A DNA stretch of 64,000 nucleotides from Bacteroidota bacterium. Lineage in GTDB: Bacteria > Bacteroidota > Bacteroidia > Chitinophagales > Chitinophagaceae. Within the stretch, counting starts at the first letter, position 1. Each line of letters starts with the position of its first letter. Shown one piece after another: positions 8,743-19,100 of the stretch. A program made the position numbers and the translations under genes. Location: NCBI GenBank assembly GCA_020161435.1, contig JAIUNV010000002.1, forward strand, positions 496,001 to 560,000, read 5' to 3'. The notes below the pieces were generated by a model. That model worked only from the letters and a program-made list of their open reading frames with translations, was not told where the DNA came from and did no database searches.

Positions 8743-10620
8743 ATGCATTATTTATCAGCAGAAAACCTTACCAAAGCATACGGCGTAACCCCTTTGTTTG
8801 ATAGTATCAGCTTCCACATAAACGAAGGAGATAAAGTAGCATTGGTAGCCCGCAACGGCGTAGGCAAAAGCACACTGCTGAAAATACTGGCCGGACGAGA
8901 AACGGCAGACAGCGGCAAGCTTTGGATTAACAAAGACGTGAAAGTGGTGTTGTTTGAACAGGAACCGCAATTCATCGAACACCAAACCATAGCCCAAAAT
9001 ATTTTCCAACACGACCATCCTATTCTCAATGCCATTCGTGACTATGAAGAAGTGAGTGAATCGGGCGACGGAGAAAAAATAATGCAGGCCATTCAACGTA
9101 TGGATGAGTTGGGTGCATGGGATTTTGATGCCAGCGTAAAACAAATTTTGGGCAAGCTCAACATTCATTACCTCGACCAGCGCATGATATCATTGAGTGG
9201 TGGACAGCGCAAAAGGGTGGCATTGGCACGTACACTGATTGATGCAGGTTTTGAAACTGGTCATGTGCTGCTCATAATGGACGAACCCACCAACCATCTG
9301 GATGTAGAAATGATTGAGTGGCTGGAGCACTACCTGAGTGCACAGCATGTAACGCTGCTGATGGTAACCCACGACCGTTATTTTCTGGATGCTGTTTGCG
9401 ATGAAATATGGGAAATGGAACGTAGCAACATTTACACCTACAAAGGCGACTACGAAAACTTTTTAGAGAAGAAAGCTGCACGAATTGAAAACGAACTGAG
9501 CAGCATTGACAAAGCCAAAAACGAATATCGCAAAGAACTAGAGTGGATGCGCAAGCAACCCAAGGCCCGCACCACCAAAGCAAAAAGCCGCATTGATGCT
9601 TTTTATGATGTAGAAAGCAGGGCCAAACAAAAAGTGGTAGACGAGCAACTACAACTGCAGGTAAAAATGACTCGCCTCGGTGGCAAGGTGGCCGAAATGA
9701 AAAAGGTATACAAAGCATACGGAGAGAAAACCATTCTCAAAGGTTTTGACTACACCTTTACCAAAGGCAAACGCATTGGTATTGTTGGTAAAAACGGCGT
9801 TGGTAAATCCACTTTCCTCAACATGCTGCAAGGCTTAGAGCAAGCCGATAGCGGTAAAATAAATATTGGCGATACTGTCGTATTTGGCAACTACAGTCAG
9901 GAAGGATTGCAATGGAAAGAAGACCTGAGGGTAATTGAATACGTAAAACAATTTGCAGAAACGTTTCCATTAGCTGGAGGTGGAGCATTGACGGCAAGCA
10001 AGTTTCTGGAGTTGTTTTTGTTTCCGCCAGAAAAACAATACACCTACTTATCATCGTTGAGTGGCGGCGAAAAAAGACGTTTGCAATTGCTCACCATTTT
10101 GTTTCGCAATCCCAACTTTTTAATACTCGACGAACCAACCAATGATTTGGACTTACCAACGCTGGCCGTGGTCGAAAACTTTTTGGCCGACTATCAGGGT
10201 TGTGTACTCATTGTAAGCCACGACCGCTATTTCATGGACCGATTAGTAGATCATTTGTTTGTGTTTGAAGGTGATGGTATAGTGCGGGATTACCCCGGCA
10301 ACTACACACAATACCGTCTGGAAGAACAATGGAAAGAAAAACAAGCAGAGCAAAAAACAACACCCGAAAAAGACAAGCCTGCAGAAACAACTGCACCTGT
10401 TGCCAAGAAAAAACTATCGTACAAAGAGCAGCGGGAGCTGGAACAACTCGACAAAGACCTGCCTGCATTGGAAGCTGAAAAAGCAACCCTCACCGAAAAA
10501 ATGAGCAACCCTCTCTCCTACGAAGAACTGCAGGAAGTGTCAGCCAGATTGATTGCAGTAACCAACGAACTTGAAGAAAAAGAAATGCGTTGGTTAGAAC
10601 TCAGCGAAGTGGGCAATTAA
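8743..10620 (+). CDS. ABC-F family ATPase, Uup-like
   Basis: A 625-residue soluble ABC-F protein with two nucleotide-binding domains. Domain 1 has Walker A ARNGVGKST, signature LSGGQRKRVALA and Walker B LLIMDEPTNHLD. Domain 2 has GKNGVGKST, LSGGEKRRLQLL and LILDEPTNDLD. The linker between them is charged and rich in Lys and Arg. The C-terminal 90 residues (KKKLSYKEQRELEQLDKD onward) form a coiled coil, as in Uup. ABC-F proteins act on the ribosome; Uup is linked to DNA-repair and translation phenotypes. There are no transmembrane segments. Its stop codon shares the bases TTAA with the convergent SGNH gene. Confidence 0.92.
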   Translation: MHYLSAENLTKAYGVTPLFDSISFHINEGDKVALVARNGVGKSTLLKILAGRETADSGKLWINKDVKVVLFEQEPQFIEHQTIAQNIFQHDHPILNAIRDYEEVSESGDGEKIMQAIQRMDELGAWDFDASVKQILGKLNIHYLDQRMISLSGGQRKRVALARTLIDAGFETGHVLLIMDEPTNHLDVEMIEWLEHYLSAQHVTLLMVTHDRYFLDAVCDEIWEMERSNIYTYKGDYENFLEKKAARIENELSSIDKAKNEYRKELEWMRKQPKARTTKAKSRIDAFYDVESRAKQKVVDEQLQLQVKMTRLGGKVAEMKKVYKAYGEKTILKGFDYTFTKGKRIGIVGKNGVGKSTFLNMLQGLEQADSGKINIGDTVVFGNYSQEGLQWKEDLRVIEYVKQFAETFPLAGGGALTASKFLELFLFPPEKQYTYLSSLSGGEKRRLQLLTILFRNPNFLILDEPTNDLDLPTLAVVENFLADYQGCVLIVSHDRYFMDRLVDHLFVFEGDGIVRDYPGNYTQYRLEEQWKEKQAEQKTTPEKDKPAETTAPVAKKKLSYKEQRELEQLDKDLPALEAEKATLTEKMSNPLSYEELQEVSARLIAVTNELEEKEMRWLELSEVGN

Positions 10621-11234
10621 TGCTTGTGTATTTGCTGCTGCATCCAATCAGCGAAAGATGCAGCCCATTGTGCGTACAATTTTCCGGCAGGATGTAAGCC
10701 ATCTTCTGCCAATAAACTACCGTCGTTTGCTGCGGCTCTGCTGGCAGTGCTGTTATCTAAAAAAGTAACTTTATACTTATCACAAAGTGCTTGCAGCACT
10801 GCATTAAATGCATCAATCTGTTGTGCGATAGCATCCTTATCTCTGTCTTTTGCAAATGGCGTAACGCCCCAATCTGGTATAGACAACACCGCTACCCGAT
10901 GTGATAAATTGCCTGCTAAATGAATGGCTTTGCGCAACAGAAATTCAGCGTCTTCCTGAAAACTTTCAATGGATAAACCACGGTATTGATTGTTGACACC
11001 AATCAACAGCGACACCACATCATACGCCTCTTCCAGCTGATGATGAATCAGGTATTCCGCCAATTCAAAAGTGGTCCAGCCTGTTTTGGCTACAATTTCC
11101 GGAGCATGTACATGCACACCAGCTTTGCGCAACAGCTGCATGGTTTGGTATGGAAAAGATTCGTACAACGGAACACCTTCGCCAATAGTATAACTATCGC
11201 CAAGGCATAAGAGGCTGTGGATATGCTGCGACAT
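10617..11234 (-). CDS. SGNH/GDSL family hydrolase
   Basis: A 205-residue esterase/lipase-like protein. Block I is LCLGDSYTIGEG with the nucleophile Ser14. Block III reads LLIGVNNQYRG, and block V DGLHP carries the Asp-His pair. There is no signal peptide, so it is probably cytoplasmic. It lies directly after kynU (gap of one base) and converges on the ABC-F gene with overlapping stops. The substrate is unknown; pairing with kynureninase may be only positional. Confidence 0.85.
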   Translation of the reverse strand: MSQHIHSLLCLGDSYTIGEGVPLYESFPYQTMQLLRKAGVHVHAPEIVAKTGWTTFELAEYLIHHQLEEAYDVVSLLIGVNNQYRGLSIESFQEDAEFLLRKAIHLAGNLSHRVAVLSIPDWGVTPFAKDRDKDAIAQQIDAFNAVLQALCDKYKVTFLDNSTASRAAANDGSLLAEDGLHPAGKLYAQWAASFADWMQQQIHKH

Positions 11235-11235
11235 A

Positions 11236-12504
11236 TTAATATTGCGTTTTCAGGATTTCGTAAAACCGATACACATCTTCAAAGCTACAATACATGGGTG
11301 CTGGTGCCACACGAATTACGCCGGGTTCCCGATAATCGACAATGATACCAGCAGCATGCATGGCATCATGAATGGCCCGGCCATTTTCTTTGAAATACAA
11401 GGACAATTGGGCTCCTCTTTCTTCTGGATTTTCAGGCGTGATAATTTCAAAAGAAAGATTGGGCAATTGCTGCAGGAGGTATTGCAAATAAGCAGTGAGT
11501 TGTATGCTTTTGGCCCGAAGATTTTCGATGCCTGCTTGTTCAAACATTTCCAGCGAAGCTTTCAGGCACACAGTGTTCATTACCTGTGATGTACTCATGC
11601 ACCAGCCACTGGCATCGGCCTTGGGTACAAACCCTTTCTCCATTTTAAAACGGGTCTTTTCATCATTGCCCCACCAGCCGCCCAAGCGACCCAGCTGCAC
11701 ATTTTGTGCATGTTTTTCGTGTACAAAAACGCCGCCCACAGCACCCGGACCAGCATTCAGATATTTGTAACTGCACCATGCTGCAAAGTCAACATCCCAA
11801 TCATGCAATTGCACGGGTACATTGCCGGTAACATGTGCCAAATCGAAGCCCACCATCGCTCCTGCTGCATGACCAGCTTTGGTAATTGCCGCCATGTCAA
11901 ACAACTGGCCGGTATAATAATTCATGCCGGCAAACATCACCAGTGCCAATTCATTTGCATGAGCGTTGATATTCTCCAAAATATCTTCTGTCCTTAACGT
12001 TTTCTCCCCTTCTCTTGGCGCTATTTCTATAATAGCTTCATCGGGATTGAAGCCGTATTGCCGCACTTGTGTTTCCACCGCATATTGGTCGCTGGGAAAG
12101 GCGCCGGCTTCCATCATGATTTTGTACCGGTTGCCACTGGGTTTGTAAAACGACAACATCAACAAGTGAAGGTTCACTGTTAATGCGTTCATCACCGTTA
12201 CTTCTTGTGTAGAAGCACCTACCATTTTAGCCAAAGCAGGCTTGCAATAATCCTGATAATACAACCATGGATTGGTACCGCCGAAATAACCACCCACCGC
12301 CAGTTGCTGCCAGCTTTGCAATTCAGTGTGTATAGCATTGGCTACAGCCTTGGGTTGCAGGCCCAAACTATTGCCACAGAAGTAAATAGCATTGCGCCCA
12401 TTATGCTGTGGAAAATGAAAAGCAGCTTTAAAACTTTGTAAAGCATCTGTAGCGTCTTGCTGGCGGGCAAAGGCCAGGGTAGGTTCAAAATCTATCATGA
12501 ACAA
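11236..12504 (-). CDS. kynU: Kynureninase
   Basis: A 422-residue PLP enzyme that cleaves kynurenine or 3-hydroxykynurenine to (hydroxy)anthranilate and alanine. Visible features are YFCGNSLGLQP, FDLAHVTGN (Asp221 region) and the Schiff-base lysine in CSYKYLNAGPGAVGG (Lys247). The WWGNDEKTRF loop is typical. Length fits the family. A second ATG two codons in (12498) is an alternative start. No other kynurenine-pathway or NAD de novo gene lies within the window, so its role here (tryptophan breakdown or NAD supply) is open. Confidence 0.95.
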   Translation of the reverse strand: MFMIDFEPTLAFARQQDATDALQSFKAAFHFPQHNGRNAIYFCGNSLGLQPKAVANAIHTELQSWQQLAVGGYFGGTNPWLYYQDYCKPALAKMVGASTQEVTVMNALTVNLHLLMLSFYKPSGNRYKIMMEAGAFPSDQYAVETQVRQYGFNPDEAIIEIAPREGEKTLRTEDILENINAHANELALVMFAGMNYYTGQLFDMAAITKAGHAAGAMVGFDLAHVTGNVPVQLHDWDVDFAAWCSYKYLNAGPGAVGGVFVHEKHAQNVQLGRLGGWWGNDEKTRFKMEKGFVPKADASGWCMSTSQVMNTVCLKASLEMFEQAGIENLRAKSIQLTAYLQYLLQQLPNLSFEIITPENPEERGAQLSLYFKENGRAIHDAMHAAGIIVDYREPGVIRVAPAPMYCSFEDVYRFYEILKTQY

Positions 12505-12693
12505 ATTACATTTTTGTTGAATGAATGTTGCGCTTATCGATGGGCCATCAAACAGCCCGACGAATATCAGCAGATTTTAAGATACCTTTTGCATTCTGGG
12601 CATGGGGGTCACATTGTTTATCTTTAGTTAGTGTTAATTTGCTGCCACACGTGCACTTCGTGTTCCCTTATTGAACCAACTTTGCTTTTGAAA

Positions 12694-13371
12694 ATGCGAT
12701 TACTCATGATGAATGTTTTGGTGTTGGCTACTGTGGCAGGAGGCTTGATGTTGGCGGGGTGTAACCAACCAAACGTACAATCTCAATCGTTGAGCGTAAG
12801 CATGCTAAACAGAACCATGGAAACTACAGATACCGCCACGTTTGGAGCAGGCTGCTTTTGGTGTACAGAAGCTGTATTTCAGGAATTGAAAGGTGTATTG
12901 AAAGTAACCAGCGGTTACAGCGGTGGCCATGTAGCCAATCCCACCTACGAGCAGGTTACCAGCAAAACCACTGGTCATGCAGAGGTTACTCAAATCGTTT
13001 ACAACCCGGAACAAATCAGTTTTGATGAACTGCTCGAAGTATTTTGGAAAACCCACGACCCCACAACTCCCAATCGACAGGGTGCCGACGTAGGCCCACA
13101 ATATCGTTCAGCCATATTTTACCATTCTGCTTCGCAAAAAGAACTGGCAGAAAAATACAAAGCGGAGCTCGACAAAAGCGGAGCATTTAATGCGCCAATT
13201 GTTACTGAAATCAACGCATTTAAAGCCTTTTATGCTGCAGAAGATTATCACCAGAATTTTTATGCCAACAATCCTAACTACGGCTATTGTTCTTATGTGA
13301 TAAAGCCGAAGCTCGATAAATTTCGAAAAGTATTTCAGGAGAAATTACGCAAATCAAATCCGGGTCAATAA
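12694..13371 (+). CDS. msrA: Peptide-methionine (S)-S-oxide reductase, predicted lipoprotein
   Basis: MsrA repairs oxidised methionine. Starting at the ATG at 12694 gives a 225-residue protein with a lipoprotein signal (lipobox LAGC, Cys23), then the catalytic core FGAGCFWCTEAVF (nucleophile Cys54). The conserved GYSGGHVANPTYEQV, HAEVTQIVYNP and GADVGPQYRSAIFY motifs follow. The open frame extends 21 codons upstream, but those residues do not look like a signal. Being lipidated, it probably protects exported proteins. The terminator overlaps the stop codon, and the gene stands divergent from kynU. Confidence 0.94.
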   Translation: MRLLMMNVLVLATVAGGLMLAGCNQPNVQSQSLSVSMLNRTMETTDTATFGAGCFWCTEAVFQELKGVLKVTSGYSGGHVANPTYEQVTSKTTGHAEVTQIVYNPEQISFDELLEVFWKTHDPTTPNRQGADVGPQYRSAIFYHSASQKELAEKYKAELDKSGAFNAPIVTEINAFKAFYAAEDYHQNFYANNPNYGYCSYVIKPKLDKFRKVFQEKLRKSNPGQ

Positions 13372-13384
13372 CCCGGATTTTTTG
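13356..13384 (+). terminator. Rho-independent terminator overlapping the msrA stop codon
   Basis: AAATCCGGGT (13356-13365) pairs with ACCCGGATTT (13371-13380) around CAATA and is followed by more Ts. The stop codon of msrA lies inside the hairpin, so the last codons are part of the stem. Confidence 0.85.
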
Positions 13385-13420
13385 TTGCTGCATATCGGGT
13401 GGGTTTAGTAGTATTGCTAC

Positions 13421-15073
13421 ATGCGTAAATCCATTTGTATTGGCCTGATGGCCATAATGCTGCCCGCATTTGCTCAGGCACAATTAGGCAGAACGCCACA
13501 AAAATTCACCCTCGACGATTCGTTACGGGGAACGCTCAACGCCAACCGTAGCTGGTGGGATGTACAACGCTACGATATTACCGTAACGCCGGATTATACC
13601 AGCGAAACCATTGTTGGTCAAACCAGTATTCGGTTCAGCAGTAGTAAGCCCGGCAAGCTGATGCAGATTGATTTGCAACAACCTTTGCTGATAGACAGCA
13701 TTGTGCTCAATCAACAACAGCGCATTTCATTTACCAGAAAAAACAACACTGCTTTGTTGCAAATGCCTGCACAAATGCAAGCTGGTGAACACAACCTGCA
13801 CATCTATTATCATGGTCAGCCACGCAAAGCCGTACGTGCCCCCTGGGATGGCGGCTGGGTATGGACCAAAGACAACAAAGGCCGCCCTTGGATGACGGTA
13901 GCTTGTCAGGGCTTGGGCGCCTCCGTTTGGTATCCTTGCAAAGACCACCAAAGTGATGAGCCTGATTTGGGTGCATCGCTTACGATGATTGTGCCTGATA
14001 CACTCACTGCTGTTGGCAATGGCAGACTCACCAACAAAATGACCATGGGCGATAAAACGGCCTGGCGCTGGGAAGTAAAAAATCCCATCAACAATTACAA
14101 CATCATTCCATACATCGGCAAGTATGTATCGTTTGAAGAACAATACAACGGCGAAGATGGTGTGCTCGATTGCAGCTATTGGGTGCTCGATTATGAACTG
14201 GAAAAAGCCAAAGAACAATTCAAACAAGTGAAGCCGATGCTTCAATGTTTTGAGCATTGGTTTGGCCCCTATCCTTTTTATGCCGATGGCTACAAACTCG
14301 TTCAATCATCGCACCTGGGCATGGAGCACCAAAGTGCCGTGGCCTATGGCAATAACTTTATGAATGGCTATCGTGGCCGTGACCTGAGCGGTACAGGATG
14401 GGGTTCCAAATGGGATTTCATTATTATTCATGAAAGCGGACACGAATGGTTTGGCAACAACATTACCAGCAAAGACATTGCCGACATGTGGATTCATGAA
14501 GGGTTTACCAACTACAGCGAAACCATATACACGCAATGCCTGTTTGGCAAGGCTGCCGGCGAAGCCTATGTACAAGGCATTCGCAAAAACATCATGAACG
14601 ACCGGCCCATTATTGGTGAATATGGCGTAAACCATGAAGGCAGTGGCGATATGTATTACAAAGCGGCCAACATGATTCATACCATTCGTACGGCTATGCA
14701 AAACGACAGCAGTTTTCGGCAGCTGCTGCGGGGCATGTACAAAACCTATTATCATGGTACCACTTCTACTGTAGAACTGCAGGCATACATGCAACAGTTT
14801 GTGTCGTTTGATGTGAAAGCCGTGTTTGATCAATACCTGCGAACCACACAAATTCCGTTGTTGCAATGGAGCATCAATAGCGGACAGTTAAAGGTGAAGT
14901 TTACTGATTGTAACGCTGCATTTCGTTTGCCTGTGTATTTGCCTACCGGCAATGGACAAGGCGTTTGGAAAACCATACACGCCAATGAGTGGACAACAAT
15001 AGCCACATCATTGAATGATGAAAACATCAGTAGTGAGTGGAATAAAAATTTGTATATCCGGTATCAGGATTAA
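13421..15073 (+). CDS. Secreted M1 family metallopeptidase
   Basis: A 550-residue gluzincin aminopeptidase of family M1. It begins with a Sec signal peptide (MRKSICIGLMAIMLPAFAQA, cleavage after about residue 20). An N-terminal beta domain precedes the catalytic domain. The zinc site is HESGHEW (His337, His341), with the third ligand Glu360 in MWIHEGFTNYSE. The exopeptidase-type GMEHQSAVAYGNN region is present (GMEN in classical members). It lacks the large C-terminal helical domain of PepN, as secreted Bacteroidota M1 proteins often do. Its stop abuts the convergent NlpC/P60 gene with no spacer. Confidence 0.9.
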   Translation: MRKSICIGLMAIMLPAFAQAQLGRTPQKFTLDDSLRGTLNANRSWWDVQRYDITVTPDYTSETIVGQTSIRFSSSKPGKLMQIDLQQPLLIDSIVLNQQQRISFTRKNNTALLQMPAQMQAGEHNLHIYYHGQPRKAVRAPWDGGWVWTKDNKGRPWMTVACQGLGASVWYPCKDHQSDEPDLGASLTMIVPDTLTAVGNGRLTNKMTMGDKTAWRWEVKNPINNYNIIPYIGKYVSFEEQYNGEDGVLDCSYWVLDYELEKAKEQFKQVKPMLQCFEHWFGPYPFYADGYKLVQSSHLGMEHQSAVAYGNNFMNGYRGRDLSGTGWGSKWDFIIIHESGHEWFGNNITSKDIADMWIHEGFTNYSETIYTQCLFGKAAGEAYVQGIRKNIMNDRPIIGEYGVNHEGSGDMYYKAANMIHTIRTAMQNDSSFRQLLRGMYKTYYHGTTSTVELQAYMQQFVSFDVKAVFDQYLRTTQIPLLQWSINSGQLKVKFTDCNAAFRLPVYLPTGNGQGVWKTIHANEWTTIATSLNDENISSEWNKNLYIRYQD

Positions 15074-15892
15074 TCAATCCAACTGTGTAGGTGCAGCGGT
15101 AGCGGTTGTTACTTCTGCCATGCGGCGGGCACCAATAAACCGGCGGCTCCAATACTTGCTTTGCAAGTCGCCAATACTTACACCTTCGCTGCTGCTGGCA
15201 TGTATGAATTTGTTGTTTTGCAAATACATACCCACATGGCTAATGCCGCCGGTAGTGTTGAAGAAAACAAAATCGCCTTCCCGCAGTTCATCCCGCTTAA
15301 TGCCTTGCATGGCTACATACTGCTCTCGGGCAGTGCGTGGCAGCACCCAGCCAAATGTATATTCCGATATGACCTGCATGAAAGCTGAGCAATCAATGCC
15401 CTTTGTGGTTTTGCCACCATACCGGTAGCGGGTACCATACCAATCATCAATGTTTTTGTACAGCACCAGGTTCGATAATTTCTCTACCGATTCATTCAGC
15501 AGAATAGCGTATTTGAATTGAACGGGAATGAAATTTTCCAACGCTGTTCCCAATGTTTTTCCCAGGTTAAAATCAGGACTTTTTAAGGATGTTTCCTGAC
15601 GACGGGCCGCCATCAAAATAGAATCGAAATTGCGGAGCGGTATGTCTCTTTCCAGCAGGCTATCCTTTATCTGAGGAATGGCTTGCGCCAAATTTACCCT
15701 TGGCGTTGCCTTTGGTTTTGCCTTTGCAGTGCTGGCTGGTTTCTTCTTGCTGATCGTTTTCTTTTGTGTAGTCGTTTTCTTGGGTGCAGGCTTTTTGGCA
15801 CTGCTTTTTTGCTGTGCTTCGGCATAGCTACTGCAAAGCAGCAACATGGCTATCATACATAAAGAACACAATCGTTTGATCATCAACTCCAT
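15074..15892 (-). CDS. NlpC/P60 (C40) cell-wall peptidase
   Basis: A probable peptidoglycan endopeptidase. With the ATG at 15892 it is 272 residues (an ATG at 15883 is also possible); the longer frame upstream is not protein-like. It has a signal peptide ending near SSYAEAQQ, then a strongly basic stretch of Lys, Pro and Thr (about 35 residues) that could hold the protein to wall polymers or DNA. The C-terminal NlpC/P60 domain has the catalytic Cys in GIDCSAFMQ, the His in GISHVGMYL, and a FIHASSSEGV strand. A -7 box lies 21 bases upstream. Confidence 0.9.
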   Translation of the reverse strand: MELMIKRLCSLCMIAMLLLCSSYAEAQQKSSAKKPAPKKTTTQKKTISKKKPASTAKAKPKATPRVNLAQAIPQIKDSLLERDIPLRNFDSILMAARRQETSLKSPDFNLGKTLGTALENFIPVQFKYAILLNESVEKLSNLVLYKNIDDWYGTRYRYGGKTTKGIDCSAFMQVISEYTFGWVLPRTAREQYVAMQGIKRDELREGDFVFFNTTGGISHVGMYLQNNKFIHASSSEGVSIGDLQSKYWSRRFIGARRMAEVTTATAAPTQLD

Positions 15893-15912
15893 CCACACAA
15901 ATTTAGCGAGGG

Positions 15913-15921
15913 GCAAAAATA
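15913..15921 (-). promoter_or_regulatory. Bacteroidota -7 promoter box of the NlpC/P60 gene
   Basis: On the minus strand it reads TATTTTTGC, an exact TAnnTTTGC match, 20 bases upstream of the ATG at 15892. Confidence 0.5.
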
Positions 15922-15952
15922 CCGGAAAATGCCTAGCGACCATCATCCGGCC

Positions 15953-15964
15953 GTCAAATTTGAC
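15953..15964. promoter_or_regulatory. Palindrome in the NlpC/P60-dnaE divergent region
   Basis: GTCAAATTTGAC is a perfect 12-base palindrome. Its CAAATTTGAC part recurs at 16079-16088, nearer dnaE. Two copies in one 237-base divergent gap suggest a shared binding site, but the regulator is unknown. Confidence 0.3.
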
Positions 15965-16129
15965 AGTCATTGTATCAATAAAACCGTGCCACAATTGAGC
16001 CTCAACGGTTTACATTTTTCCTACAATAATTGTACGGTTTTGTGGAAAATGAAAGCCGTATCATCCGCCCTTTTACGCCAAATTTGACCCCTTGCATTGT
16101 GGTAGATAGTACAGAAAATTTGTAGCGTT

Positions 16130-19100
16130 ATGCCTAGTTTTTCCCACCTCCATTGTCATACTCAGTATTCATTGCTCGATGGTGCCGCCAGCATCGATTC
16201 GCTGTACAAAAAAGCAGCGGCTAATAACATGCCCGGCCTTGCCATAACCGACCATGGCAACATGTTTGGCGCTTTTGAATTTGTGAGCCAGGCCTGGAAA
16301 AACACCCGTGTGGTGGGCAAAAATGAAGATGGCTCAGATAAAATTGAGCCGGTAGTAAAACCCATTGTTGGCTGCGAGTTTTATGTGGTGGAAAACATGC
16401 ACCGCAAAACTTTTTCGAAAGAGCAAAAAGATGAACGCTACCATCAGGTATTGCTGGCCAAAAACAAACAGGGTTATCAAAACCTCATAAAGCTAACCTC
16501 GTTGGGTTTTATTGAGGGCATGTACAGCAAGTATCCGCGTATTGAAAAATCGCTGATTGAAAAATACCATGAGGGTTTGATAGCAACCACCTGTTGCATT
16601 GGCGCCTATGTGCCACAAACCATTTTGCACGATGGTGAAGAAGCCGCAGAAAAAGAGTTTCAGTGGTGGCACAATTTGTTTGGCGATGATTACTTTATTG
16701 AATTGCAGCGGCACAACATGCCCGAGCAAGACCAGATTAATGAAGTGCTGATGCGCTTTGCCAAGAAGTACAACGTTCCTGTAATTGCCACCAACGACAG
16801 CCACTACACCGATCAGGATGATTACAATGCCCACGACATTTTGCTCTGCATCAACACAGGTGAAAAGCAAAGCACACCCGGCTTTGATGACATGACGAAT
16901 GATGAAGTGCACATGAAAAACCGGCGCTTCAAATTTCCCAACGATCAGTTTTATTTTAAAACGCCGGATGAAATGTCGAAGCTCTTCAGCGACATTCCGG
17001 AAGCGATAGACAACACCAACATGATAGTTGATCGTGTAGAAGTGTTGAACCTGAAAAAAGAAATCTTACTACCCAACTTCCCTATTCCGCCATCATTCAA
17101 GGTTCATGAAAGCGATGTGCTGAACCAATGGGAATTTCTGAAGCATCTTACTTACGAAGGTGCCATGAAACGCTATGGTGAAATTTCGGAGTCGACACGT
17201 GAACGCCTCGACTTCGAGTTGAACACCATTAAAATCATGGGCTTTGCCGGTTACTTTTTGATTGTAAGCGACTTCATTAAAGCCGGTCGTGATTTGGGTG
17301 TGTTTGTGGGCCCAGGTCGTGGTTCGGCAGCTGGTAGTGCCGTGGCCTATTGCATCGGCATTACCAATATCGACCCCATTAAATACAACCTGCTGTTCGA
17401 ACGTTTCCTCAACCCCGACCGTAAGAGCATGCCCGATATTGATACGGACTTCGATGATGAAGGCCGTCAGCGGGTAATTGATTATGTGGTGGACAAATAT
17501 GGCAAAGCACAGGTAGCGCAGATTATTACCTATGGTACTATGGCTGCCAAAATGAGTATTAAAGATGTGGCCCGTGTACTTGATTTGCCACTGGCCGATA
17601 GCAACGCTTTGGCAAAGCTGGTGCCCGATAAACCGGGCACAAATTTGGGCCGTGTGCTGAAAGCACCACTCACTAAAAAAGAAGGCGAAAAAAGCCTGGA
17701 AGAAAAAGAACAGCTGGCGCCGGAAGATATTGAGAACGTAAAACAGCTACGGGAAATATACAAGGGCACCGACATTAGGGCGCAAGTGTTGAAAGAAGCC
17801 GAACGTTTGGAAGGTTCTGTTCGCAACACAGGCATCCATGCTGCAGGTATCATCATTGCTCCGCAAGATTTGACAGAACTGATACCTGTAGCTACTGCCA
17901 AAGATTCTGATTTGTGGGTTACACAAATAGAAGGTAGTGTGATTGAAGAAGCCGGTGTAATTAAGATGGACTTTTTGGGATTGAAAACCTTGTCCATTTT
18001 GAAAACGGCCCTGGAACTCATCAAAGAAAATCATGGGGTAGATATTGAACCCGATAATTTACCATTGGATGATGCCAAAACCTATCAGCTGTATCAACGT
18101 GGCGAAACGAACGGTACGTTTCAGTTTGAAAGTACGGGCATGCAGAAATACCTGCGGGACCTGAAGCCCGACCAGTTTGCCGATTTGATTGCCATGAACG
18201 CCTTGTATCGTCCGGGCCCGCTGGCATACATCCCCAAGTTCATTGCCCGTAAGCATGGCCTCGAACCCATTGAATACGACCTGCCGGAAATGGAAGAATA
18301 CCTGGCAGAAACCTACGGCATTACCGTGTATCAGGAACAGGTGATGTTGCTGAGCCAAAAGCTGGCCGGCTTTAGCAAGGGCGATGCCGACGTACTGCGA
18401 AAAGCAATGGGCAAAAAAGACCGCAAGACGCTGGACAAAATGAAAGGCAAGTTTGTGGATGGTGCCATTGCCAAAGGCATGGCGGCCGACAAACTGGAAA
18501 AGATTTGGACCGACTGGGAAGCCTTTGCCCAATATGCATTCAACAAATCGCATTCTACGTGCTATGCATTTGTGGCATACCAAACAGCGTACCTCAAAGC
18601 CCACTACCCCAGCGAATACATGGCGGCTGTACTCAACCATGCCGGTGCCTTGGAAAAAATCACCTTCTTCATGGAAGAGTGCAAACGCATGGGCATTAAA
18701 GTGCTTGGTCCGGATATCAACGAATCGAAGCAAGGTTTTGCTGTCAATAAAAAAGGAGAAATCCGTTTTGGTTTGGGTGGTTTGAAAGGAGTGGGCGAAG
18801 CTGCTATTCAAAGCATTATTGAAGAGCGGGAACAACACGGCCGCTATCAAAATGTATTTGATTTTATCAAGCGCATCAATCAAAGAACCGTGAATAAAAA
18901 ATCGCTGGAAAGCCTCATCTATTCCGGTGCATTTGATTGCTTCGAAGACCTGCACCGGGCACAATACTTTTTTGTGCCAAAGGGCGAAAGCATGAACGGC
19001 TTGGAACGCATCATTCGCTATGGCAACCAACTGCAGCAGCAAAGTGCCAGCACCGCCAACACATTGTTTGGTAACCTTGCCGACAGTCTGGATGTGCAGC

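Noticed and set aside
15893..15994. N-terminal extension of the NlpC/P60 protein
   Set aside because: The extra residues would bury the signal peptide; the -7 box at 15913-15921 lies inside.
18059..19042. 327-codon minus-strand frame inside dnaE
   Set aside because: Antisense to a clear DnaE core; repetitive phenylalanine/histidine composition of a shadow frame.
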